Part shown: positions 43,055 through 49,670 of the stretch, one piece after another
Layout: each line of letters opens with the position of its first letter
Position numbering within the stretch: position 1 is the first letter of the stretch
From: Palsa-504 sp963844625
GTDB taxonomy: Bacteria > Actinomycetota > Actinomycetes > Streptosporangiales > Streptosporangiaceae
Length of the DNA: 64,000 nt
Direction: 5' to 3'
Assembly: GCA_963844625.1 (NCBI GenBank)
Contig: CAWJPF010000011.1
Location: 1-64,000, forward strand
Notes under the pieces: model-generated
Database searches by the model: none
What the model was told of the DNA's origin: nothing
What the model saw: only the letters and a program-made list of their open reading frames with translations
Position numbers and translations under genes: made by a program

Positions 43055-43306
43055 ATGGCTACATCGCGTTCGGCAGGTTCCGCAGGTTCAATCCTGAGCA
43101 TCGGCTCGAGCGGGTCGATCTTGTCCATCGGCTCGTCCGGTTCCATCTTGTCGATCGGGTCCGCGGGCTCGGTCCTGTCCATCGGGTCCGCGGGCTCGAT
43201 CGCCTCGGTGCTGAGCGTCGGCTCGGCGGGGAGCGTCGGCTCGGTCCTGTCCGCGCTTTCGGCTTGGTCGTTGCTGGCCTGGCGTAACCGTAGCTCAGCG
43301 CGCTGA
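43055..43306 (+). CDS. Small nine-residue-repeat protein (GSILSIGSS repeats)
   Basis: An 83-residue protein starts at the ATG at 43055 (GGGAGA nine bases upstream) and opens MATSRSAGSA. It then repeats GSILSIGSS, GSILSIGSS, GSILSIGSA and GSVLSIGSA, continues with looser copies (GSIASVLSVGSA, GSVGSVLSA), and ends with a hydrophobic-basic tail (WSLLAWRNRSSAR). The strict Ser/Gly with alternating Ile/Leu pattern suggests a stacked beta-solenoid or surface-active peptide. I recall similar unnamed small proteins in other actinomycetes. The complementary strand is also open across the repeat (EPADPIDKMEP-type), so strand choice rests on the ribosome binding site. Its end overlaps the convergent dioxygenase gene by 12 bases. 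Confidence 0.6.
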   Translation: MATSRSAGSAGSILSIGSSGSILSIGSSGSILSIGSAGSVLSIGSAGSIASVLSVGSAGSVGSVLSALSAWSLLAWRNRSSAR

Positions 43307-44218
43307 GTGGGCACCGGTCATCATGGCCGCGAGGTCGTCGGGATGCAGGAAGGACGGCGGCGGGGGCGGTCCCCAGGCGAACAGCCCGCGGGCCCCTTCG
43401 AGGTCTTCCGGCGTCCACAGCTGGTCATCGACGATGCAGTCCATGTCCGAGTAGTACTCGGAGAAGTTGCCCGCCGGATCCTTGAGGTACCAGAAGAAGT
43501 TCGAGCCCGCGTAGTGGCGTCCCAGCCCCCACACGTGCCGTTCGGGCCTGCCCTCGAGCATCGCGAAGGCGCCGCGACCCACGTCGTCGATGTCGTCCAC
43601 CTGCCAGGACGTGTGGTGCAGGAAGTTCACCGGCGCGGCTAGGGCCAGCACGTTGTGGTGATCGGTCGAGCAGCGCATGAACGCGCCCACGTCCTTGATC
43701 CGGTCGCTGATCTTGAAGCCGAGCCCGTCGACGAAAAACGACGTCGTGGCGCGGTAGTCGGTGCTGCCAAGCACCGCGTGACCGAGCTTGCGGGGGCGCA
43801 CCCGGTCCGGCCGCGTGTGGCCCGGGGCCCGGCCGTCCGGCCGGTCGAGCCGGCCCGGCCCGTTGTAGACGGTGGCCGGGACGGGATCTTGCCGCGTCCG
43901 GGGGGCGACCGCCAGCGTCACGCGCACGCCGGTGACCGGCTCGGTCGCTTCCAGCTGAGTCCCCCGCAGATCCTGGGGCACGCCGAGGCGGGTCAGGTTG
44001 GCCGCGGCGCGGGCGAGGTCGTCCGCGTCGTCAACACCCACGCGCAGGCCGAGCAGCCGGCGGGTGGGCGACGGCATGATGCGCAGCTGCTGGCCGGCGT
44101 CAAGGGTGGTGAACCAGCCGCCGGCCTGCGGGGTCAGGCCGAACTCTTCGTAGTACGCGGCGGTCTCCTCGACGTTCGGCACGCCGATCGTGACCGAGAG
44201 CAGCCCGTGCAGGCTCAT
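43295..44218 (-). CDS. Extradiol dioxygenase-like VOC protein
   Basis: A 307-residue protein with two vicinal-oxygen-chelate modules. The N-terminal module (LLSVTIGVPNVEETAAYYEEFGLTP) is structural. The C-terminal one carries the iron ligands His in KLGHAVLGS, His in NFLHHTSWQVDD and Glu in NFSEYYSDMDCI. This is the type I extradiol (catechol 2,3-dioxygenase-like) pattern that opens an aromatic ring with O2. It is the third gene of a minus-strand operon with an FAH-family hydrolase and an amidohydrolase, matching a meta-cleavage style pathway. The C-terminal end is rich in proline (WGPPPPPSF). Confidence 0.88.
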   Translation of the reverse strand: MSLHGLLSVTIGVPNVEETAAYYEEFGLTPQAGGWFTTLDAGQQLRIMPSPTRRLLGLRVGVDDADDLARAAANLTRLGVPQDLRGTQLEATEPVTGVRVTLAVAPRTRQDPVPATVYNGPGRLDRPDGRAPGHTRPDRVRPRKLGHAVLGSTDYRATTSFFVDGLGFKISDRIKDVGAFMRCSTDHHNVLALAAPVNFLHHTSWQVDDIDDVGRGAFAMLEGRPERHVWGLGRHYAGSNFFWYLKDPAGNFSEYYSDMDCIVDDQLWTPEDLEGARGLFAWGPPPPPSFLHPDDLAAMMTGAHSAR

Positions 44219-44226
44219 CGGGCCTC

Positions 44227-45075
44227 CTATGACTCTTCCGCGCCGACGAACCGGTGGCTCATCTCGCCGATGCCTTCGATGTAGCTGGTCAGCACGTCAC
44301 CGGGGGCGAGCCAGCGCTGCGGGTTCCGGCCCAGGCCCACGCCGGACGGCGTGCCGGTGAAGATGATGTCGCCCGGCAGCAGCGGGGTGACCCGGGACAG
44401 CTGCTCGATCAGCTCGGGCACGCCGAAGATCAGTTCCCCGGTACGCGCCTTCTGCATTTCCTCACCGTTGATCGAGCAGCTGAGCTCCAGGTCGTCCCGA
44501 TCGCCGAACTCGTCCGGGGTGACCAGCCACGGGCCGACCGGTCCGAAGCCCGGGTAGGACTTGCCCAGGCTGAACTGGGGCGGAGCAGAGGCCATCTGCA
44601 GGATCCGCTCGGAGACGTCCTGGCCGACGGACAGGCCAGCCACGTGCTCCCAGGCCGACGCGGCCGGGACCCTGACCGCGGTCAGGCCGATGATGACCAC
44701 CAGCTCGACCTCCCAGTCGGTGTGGCCGCCGGGCGGCAGCGTGATCTCGCCGTAGGGGCCGGTAATGCACGACGGGAACTTCGTGAACACCGGTGGCGAC
44801 GTCTCGGGCCGGGCGAGCCCGGACTCGGCCGCGTGCGCGCTGTAGTTGAGCCCGATGCCGAACACCTGACGCGGCGCCGGAGAAGGCGAGCCCAGCCCGG
44901 CAGGCGTGAACGGTTCAGGGTCGGGCAGGTCCGCCGACCTGGCCCAGTCCGTGAACTCGGCCCAGCACTCGTAGGCGGGGCCGGGACCGAACCGGCCGCC
45001 GCTGGCCGCGTGGACGTCGACGGCGCCCGCGCCCTGGATCAGGCTGAGACGCTGGTTGATGACGGCAATGCGCAT
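44227..45075 (-). CDS. Fumarylacetoacetate hydrolase family protein
   Basis: This 282-residue protein carries the FAH signatures: VFGIGLNYSAHAAESG, VFTKFPSCITGPYGEITLP, the acidic metal site DWEVELVVIIG, FSLGKSYPGFGPVGPWLVTPDE and DIIFTGTPSGVGLGRNP. Metal ligands Glu/Glu/Asp are in place. It would hydrolyse a C-C bond or act as a hydratase or isomerase on a ring-cleavage product. The start is eight bases after nothing but a short gap from the upstream amidohydrolase stop (36 bases), and its end is eight bases before the dioxygenase start, so the three are one operon. Confidence 0.9.
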   Translation of the reverse strand: MRIAVINQRLSLIQGAGAVDVHAASGGRFGPGPAYECWAEFTDWARSADLPDPEPFTPAGLGSPSPAPRQVFGIGLNYSAHAAESGLARPETSPPVFTKFPSCITGPYGEITLPPGGHTDWEVELVVIIGLTAVRVPAASAWEHVAGLSVGQDVSERILQMASAPPQFSLGKSYPGFGPVGPWLVTPDEFGDRDDLELSCSINGEEMQKARTGELIFGVPELIEQLSRVTPLLPGDIIFTGTPSGVGLGRNPQRWLAPGDVLTSYIEGIGEMSHRFVGAEES

Positions 45076-45111
45076 GGTGCTCCTGTAGTTGATGACAGAC
45101 GAGTGGGCGGG

Positions 45112-46206
45112 TCAGAGTGGTGCGACCTCGGTTCCTGCGCACCAGATGCGGCGGATCGACCGGGTGGCCTTGATGTCCTGCAGCGGGTCACCGTCGATGA
45201 GCACCAGATCCGCCCGGCGCCCCGGCTCGATCACGCCGCGGTCGCCGAGGCCGAAGTAGCGGGCGGGCCGCGAGGTGGCGCCGCGCAGCGCGTCCACGTG
45301 GCTCAGCCCGGCGTCGACGAGGAGCTCGAGCTCGTGATGGAGGCTGCTGCCGTGACTGATCGCCGCGGGCACGCCGGGGGCGGCGTTGGCGTCGGTGCCG
45401 GCCAGGATCGGCACGCCGGCGTGGTACATGACGCTGACGCTCTGCCGGGCCGCGGCGTAGTCGGCCCCCGGCGGCGCCGACTGCTCCACGACGCCCTCCA
45501 TCATCGCGAGCGTCGGGACGAGGATGCGGCCGTCGGCGGCTGCGCGGGCCGCGGCCGCGTCGTCCAGCGCCTTGTCCAGCGGCACGTGGGTCAGCACGCT
45601 GACCCGGGCCCGCTGCGCCATCTCTACCGCCTCATACGACGCGGCGTGCGCCACGCTGAGCTTGGCGTACTCGCGGGCCGCGGCGGCCAGCGCGTCCAGC
45701 GTGGCCTGGTCGTGGCTGGGGCCGGGATTCCCGACGATGATCTTGATGTAATCCGAGCCCTCGGCGACCCGGTCGGCCACGAACGCCGGGGCCTGGTCCG
45801 CGCCGGCGATCAGGCCCCGCGTGCCGATGACGGGAATGCGGGAATGCAGGCTGCCCGGCGCGATGGCCGAGGTGCCCGCGCTGCGGATGTCGGTGAGCCC
45901 GGCGGCCGCGCGCAGCGAGTCGATCAGTTCCGGCGGCGCGGCGCCCATGTCGAGCGCCGTCGTTACGCCGAACCCGCTCAGCAGGACGAGCGAGTGCCGG
46001 CTGTGCACGTGGACGTGCGCGTCGATCAACCCGGGCAGCATCACCGCGCCGCCGCCGTCGATGATCTTGGCGCCGCCGGCGTCGGAGCCGATGCGGTCCC
46101 CCTCGATGACGACCGTGCCCGGCGGCAGGAGCTGCCGGCCGTCGAACACACGGACGTTCGTCACGGCGGTCCTCGGCTTGGCGGCGGCCCGTTCCGTGCT
46201 GCCCAT
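45112..46206 (-). CDS. Metal-dependent amidohydrolase (imidazolonepropionase-like)
   Basis: A 364-residue amidohydrolase-superfamily protein: NVRVFDGRQLLPPGTVVIEGDRI (N-terminal beta sandwich), PGLIDAHVHVH (HxH metal site), YIKIIVGNPGP with the bridging Lys region, SVAHAASYEAVEMA, ILAGTDANAAPG (metal Asp), and GRRADLVLIDGDPLQDI (C-terminal sandwich). It would hydrolyse a C-N bond with one or two metal ions. The same fold includes prolidase-like and imidazolonepropionase-like enzymes. It is first in the operon with FAH and dioxygenase genes, so it probably releases an aromatic acid or amine for ring cleavage. Confidence 0.88.
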   Translation of the reverse strand: MGSTERAAAKPRTAVTNVRVFDGRQLLPPGTVVIEGDRIGSDAGGAKIIDGGGAVMLPGLIDAHVHVHSRHSLVLLSGFGVTTALDMGAAPPELIDSLRAAAGLTDIRSAGTSAIAPGSLHSRIPVIGTRGLIAGADQAPAFVADRVAEGSDYIKIIVGNPGPSHDQATLDALAAAAREYAKLSVAHAASYEAVEMAQRARVSVLTHVPLDKALDDAAAARAAADGRILVPTLAMMEGVVEQSAPPGADYAAARQSVSVMYHAGVPILAGTDANAAPGVPAAISHGSSLHHELELLVDAGLSHVDALRGATSRPARYFGLGDRGVIEPGRRADLVLIDGDPLQDIKATRSIRRIWCAGTEVAPL

Positions 46207-46269
46207 GGACGTCTCCTTGGTTTCGTCTTCCTTATATGCCCGATATGCCCGCGCGCACCGGCCTGAGTC

Positions 46270-46374
46270 CTACCGCCGTCTCGATATCGAGGGCGGCCGG
46301 CTCGGCGGCCCGCAGGCGATGTGCTTGTCGGGCCGGACGAGCAGGAAGTCCGCAGGCCAAGGGTAATCCGGCGG
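46270..46374 (-). pseudogene. C-terminal scrap of an FAD aromatic monooxygenase
   Basis: The minus strand reads PPDYPWPADFLLVRPDKHIACG and stops at 46270. ADxLLVRPDxHIAW-like is the recognisable end of FAD-dependent phenol/aromatic hydroxylases (thioredoxin-like C-terminal domain). Nothing upstream belongs to such an enzyme: the next 80 bases are a G-rich low-complexity run. It is therefore a deletion relic, and its place just before the aromatic-cleavage operon suggests the ancestral operon began with a hydroxylase. Confidence 0.6.
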
Positions 46375-46441
46375 CGAGTCGGGGGCGGGGACGGGGGCGG
46401 GGTGGGGGCCGGGGCGGGACCGGGGCGGGGGCAGGCAGGAC

Positions 46442-46458
46442 GGACCGTTCGGCCTAAA
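46442..46458. repeat. Dispersed intergenic motif (copy 5 of 5)
   Basis: GGACCGTTCGGCCTAAAT, followed by GATTTTGATGG, about 75-90 bases before the thioredoxin start. It has the same CCGTTCGGCC core with a shorter A-run. Confidence 0.4.
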
Positions 46459-46531
46459 TGATTTTGATGGAATGTTTGCGCGCTCGCGATTGTCGATACC
46501 CCTATAGGTATCCAACGTGAGGAGGCAGACG

Positions 46532-46897
46532 ATGGCGACGGTCGAGCTGACGGCCGAAAACTTCAACTCGACGGTGAGCGGCGAAGGCCTGGTGCTCGTC
46601 GATTTCTGGGCCGAGTGGTGCGGGCCGTGCCGGATGTTCGGGCCGATCTTCGAGCAGGCCTCCGAGCGGCACGCTGACGCGGTCTTCGGCAAGGTCGACA
46701 CCGAGGCCCAGCCTGAGGTGGCGGCCACCTTCAAGATCGCCTCGATCCCGACGCTGATGATCATCCGCGACAACGTCGTGCTCTTCCAGCAGCCGGGCGC
46801 GCTGCCTGAGGCCGCTCTCGAGCAGCTGATCACCAAGGCCAAGGAACTCGACATGGACGAGATCCGCGCGAGCTTGCCCGCGTCGGCTGGCGCCTGA
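46532..46897 (+). CDS. trxA: Thioredoxin
   Basis: A 121-residue protein starts at the ATG at 46532 behind GTGAGGAGG. It has a thioredoxin fold with the active site FWAEWCGPCRMFGP (residues ~25-38), the cis-proline in IASIPTLMII and GALPEAALEQLI. It reduces protein disulfides using the WCGPC pair. A TATAGGT at about 46503 in an AT-richer patch may be the -10 region. The stop codon lies in the first unit of a seven-copy tandem repeat. Confidence 0.92.
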   Translation: MATVELTAENFNSTVSGEGLVLVDFWAEWCGPCRMFGPIFEQASERHADAVFGKVDTEAQPEVAATFKIASIPTLMIIRDNVVLFQQPGALPEAALEQLITKAKELDMDEIRASLPASAGA

Positions 46898-46992
46898 CGA
46901 CCTGGCGCCTGACGACCTGGCGCCCGCCGACCTGGCGCCTGACGACAGTGCGCCCGCCGACCTGGCGCCTGACGACAGTGCGCCCGCCGGGG
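46888..46992. repeat. 15-bp tandem repeat (7 copies) over the thioredoxin stop
   Basis: Seven consecutive 15-base units of the form TGGCGCCTGACGACC, with variants TGGCGCCCGCCGACC and GTGCGCCCGCCGACC that alternate in a higher-order pattern. The trxA TGA lies in unit 1. The array ends about 60 bases before the 3' end of the convergent ABC permease gene. Confidence 0.9.
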
Positions 46993-47051
46993 CAGCCGCG
47001 GCGGAAAACCCCTGACGCGTGGCGTGGGCCGACATCACTGCGGGCCAGCGG

Positions 47052-47945
47052 CTAAGAGAGCACGCGGCGGCGGAAGTTGCGCAGGCCGATGGCCAGGAAC
47101 ACCGCGGCGAACCCGGCCATCACCGGGTAGATGACGTAAAGGTGCATGTGCGGAGCGTTGGTGAAGGCGGCGCGCATCCCCTCGTTCACGTAGACCAGCG
47201 GGTTGATCAGCACCACCGTCTGCAGCCAGGGCCAGCCGCCCACGGTGACCGGCGCCAGCTTGGTCCACGAATAGTAGGTGCAGCCCAGAAACGTGATCGG
47301 CAAGATGATGAAGCCGAACATCAGGCCAATATTCCGCGGCTCGAAGCTGGTCCCGAGGACCAGGCCGAGGCCGGCCATCGCGATGCACGCCAGCGGCACC
47401 AACGTCACGATGATCCACCAGTGCAGTGTGATGTGGGCCTGCACCCCCGGCGCGTGCACCACCGAGGCGATCGGCAGCACGATGGCCGCGGAAAGCACGC
47501 CCTGGGCCGCGCCGGAGAGCACCTTCGCGATCGCCACCAGCCAGATCGGGCAGGGCGCCTGCACCCGGTCCTCGATCTCCCGGGTGAAACCGAACTCCTG
47601 AGCCATAGCCAGGGCGATGGACTGCACGCCCTGGAACATGATGGAAATTCCGACCACGCCCGGCACCAGGATGGTGGCGAAGGCCGACTGGGCTGCGGTG
47701 CCGTGCCCGCCGCCGATGCCCTGCCCGATCTTGGGGAACACGTACAGGAAGACGAAGCAGAGCAGGAACGGCTGGATGAGCGTGCGCAGCACGAACTCCC
47801 AGACGTGCTTGCGCAGCACCACTACGTCCCGCAGTATCAGGGCGCCGAGCGCGGTCCAGCTCGCGGCGGCGACGGAACGGGTGGGGCCGCCGCCGATTTT
47901 CCTGACCGGAGCCTCTCCCGTGGCTGGCTCTACTGTCGTCGCCAT
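47052..47945 (-). CDS. ABC-2 type exporter permease (DrrB-like)
   Basis: A 297-residue membrane protein with six predicted spans and the ABC-2 family features LRTLIQPFLLCFVFLYVF, ILVPGVVGISIMFQGVQSIALAMAQEFGFTREIEDRVQAPCPIWLVAIAKVL and INPLVYVNEGMRAAF. It forms the channel of a drug or lipid exporter together with the ATPase encoded just upstream. The start codon overlaps the ATPase stop (TGATG at 47945), so they are translationally coupled. The family includes the anthracycline exporter DrrB, but the cargo here is unknown. Confidence 0.9.
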   Translation of the reverse strand: MATTVEPATGEAPVRKIGGGPTRSVAAASWTALGALILRDVVVLRKHVWEFVLRTLIQPFLLCFVFLYVFPKIGQGIGGGHGTAAQSAFATILVPGVVGISIMFQGVQSIALAMAQEFGFTREIEDRVQAPCPIWLVAIAKVLSGAAQGVLSAAIVLPIASVVHAPGVQAHITLHWWIIVTLVPLACIAMAGLGLVLGTSFEPRNIGLMFGFIILPITFLGCTYYSWTKLAPVTVGGWPWLQTVVLINPLVYVNEGMRAAFTNAPHMHLYVIYPVMAGFAAVFLAIGLRNFRRRVLS

Positions 47946-48943
47946 CAGTCGCGCAGTTCCTTCCCGGTCAGGCTGATGAACACGGTCTCCAGGGTGGGCT
48001 CGGCGATCGACACGTCGACGAGCTCGAAGCCGCCGCCCTCGGCGGCCAGCACGATGCGCGGGACCAGCCGGTCGCCGTCCCGCATGTGCAGCTCGAGCTT
48101 GCCGTCGGCGATGCGGGTCCTGGTGACGCCTTCGACGTCCTTAGTCAGCAGTTCAGCGAGGTTGGCTAGGTCGCCGGTGGTCCGCACGGTGACGATGGTG
48201 TCGGCGCCGGTGCTCTGCTTGAGCGCGGCCGGGGTGTCCAGCGCCAGGATGCGGCCGTGGTCCATGATCGCGACCCGCTGGCAGAGCTTGTCGGCTTCTT
48301 CCATGTAGTGCGTGGTGAGCAGGATCGTCTGGCCTGCCTGGTGCAGCTCGCCGAGCAGGTCCCAAAGCGCGAGCCGGCTCTGCGGGTCCAAGCCCGCGGT
48401 CGGCTCGTCCAGGAACAGCACCGAGGGGCGGTGGAAGATGGCCCGCGCCACCATGAGCCGCTGGGCCATCCCGCCGGACAGCGCGTACACCGACGCCTTG
48501 GCCCATTTCGACAGCTGGAACTGCTCGAGCAGGTCGTCGGCGATCTGCCTGGACTCCCTGGCCTTGATGCCGAACAGCCGTCCGTGGAAGTAGAGGTTCT
48601 CCCACACGGTGAGCTGGCGGTCCAGGGTGTTCTGCTGGGAGACGATGCCGGTCAGCTGCTTGGCTAGGGCCGGGTGGGCCGCGACGTCGATCCCGCCGAT
48701 GAAGGCCCGGCCCCCGGTCGGGACGACGCGGGTGGTGAGCATGCCCGCCGTCGTGGTCTTGCCCGCGCCGTTCGGTCCGAGCAGCCCGAAGATCTCGCCG
48801 GTCGTTACGTCCAGGTTGAGGTGGTCCACGGCGGCGAAGTCCGCGCCCGGATAAACCTTGGTCAGGTCCTCGGTGTGGATGACCGCGTCTTTCTCGCCGG
48901 CCTGCGCTTTTCCGGTGCTGGCCGCTGCTTCTACGGTGCTCAT
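47945..48943 (-). CDS. ABC exporter ATP-binding protein (DrrA-like)
   Basis: A 332-residue ABC ATPase: Walker A GPNGAGKTTT near residue 55, Q-loop IVSQQNTLD, signature LSGGMAQRL, Walker B VLFLDEPTAGLD and the switch histidine in LLTTHYMEEADK. A DrrA-type C-terminal domain follows (ITRTRIADGKLELHMRDG region). It powers the permease encoded immediately downstream. The F420-type reductase gene lies 12 bases upstream on the same strand, so a three-gene transcript is possible. Confidence 0.92.
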   Translation of the reverse strand: MSTVEAAASTGKAQAGEKDAVIHTEDLTKVYPGADFAAVDHLNLDVTTGEIFGLLGPNGAGKTTTAGMLTTRVVPTGGRAFIGGIDVAAHPALAKQLTGIVSQQNTLDRQLTVWENLYFHGRLFGIKARESRQIADDLLEQFQLSKWAKASVYALSGGMAQRLMVARAIFHRPSVLFLDEPTAGLDPQSRLALWDLLGELHQAGQTILLTTHYMEEADKLCQRVAIMDHGRILALDTPAALKQSTGADTIVTVRTTGDLANLAELLTKDVEGVTRTRIADGKLELHMRDGDRLVPRIVLAAEGGGFELVDVSIAEPTLETVFISLTGKELRD

Positions 48944-48955
48944 ATTGTACTAAGC

Positions 48956-49642
48956 CTAGGCCTCGGGTTCTTGCCTGCGGGCGGCGGCTAGCGCGGCGCG
49001 GATCTGCCCGGCGCTGGCGGGTGTTCCTTTCTCGTCGGCGAACGAGCCATAGGGCGGCCCGTAGACGGGGCTACCTGGTTCCTGCCGCCAGCTTTCGGCC
49101 AGCGGGCCCGCGTCCACGGTGTCGTAGCCGATCGAGTCGAGGAACCCGGTCACCGCCGCCTTGGCCGTCTCGTCGTCGCCCGCGATGGGCAGCGCGCTGC
49201 GGTCGGCGGCGCCGTGCGGGCGGGCTAGCGAGCCCAGGTGCCGGAAGTAGATGTTGTTGAAGACCTTTACGACGTGGGCTCCCCTCAGGTGCTCCTGCAG
49301 GAGCCCGCTGCTGGTGAGCTCGCCGTCATCGAGTACCGCGATCTGGCCGTCGCGCTGGGGGTAGTAGTTGCCGGTGTCCATTACCACCTTGCCTTTGAGT
49401 GACTCGGCGGGAACGCTCTCTGATGCCTTGAACGGGATCGCGACGACGACGATGTCGCCGGCCTCGGCGGCCTGCTCGCACGTGGCGGCGCGGGCGAGCG
49501 GGCCGAGTTCCGTTACGAGATCGGTTAGCGTTTCCGGGCCGCGCGAGTTGCTCAGCACGACCTGGTGGCCGGCCGCCACGCTGAGCCTGGCGACCGTGCC
49601 ACCGATCATGCCGCTGCCGATGAAACCCACTGTTGTTGTCAT
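48956..49642 (-). CDS. NADPH:F420 oxidoreductase-like protein
   Basis: This 228-residue Rossmann protein has TTTVGFIGSGMIGGTVARLSVAAGHQVVLSNSRGPETL, VVVAIPFKA and VMDTGNYYPQRDG, the plan of the F420-dependent NADP oxidoreductase/NAD-binding family (COG2085). These bind NADP through GxGxxG and the SNSR stretch. True F420 use is not shown, since many such proteins reduce other substrates. It ends 12 bases before the ABC ATPase gene begins and starts 28 bases after the MFS gene ends, all on the minus strand. Confidence 0.85.
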   Translation of the reverse strand: MTTTVGFIGSGMIGGTVARLSVAAGHQVVLSNSRGPETLTDLVTELGPLARAATCEQAAEAGDIVVVAIPFKASESVPAESLKGKVVMDTGNYYPQRDGQIAVLDDGELTSSGLLQEHLRGAHVVKVFNNIYFRHLGSLARPHGAADRSALPIAGDDETAKAAVTGFLDSIGYDTVDAGPLAESWRQEPGSPVYGPPYGSFADEKGTPASAGQIRAALAAARRQEPEA

Positions 49643-49670
49643 GCCCGCGCTAACCCGGGCGGTGCGCCGG

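Noticed and set aside
44254..46266. 670-codon plus-strand frame over the FAH/amidohydrolase genes
   Set aside because: Antisense shadow. It ignores two well-supported genes and has no family motif.
46502..47038. Minus-strand frame with AGALSSGARS repeats after trxA
   Set aside because: It is only the translation of the 15-bp tandem repeat and the antisense of thioredoxin.
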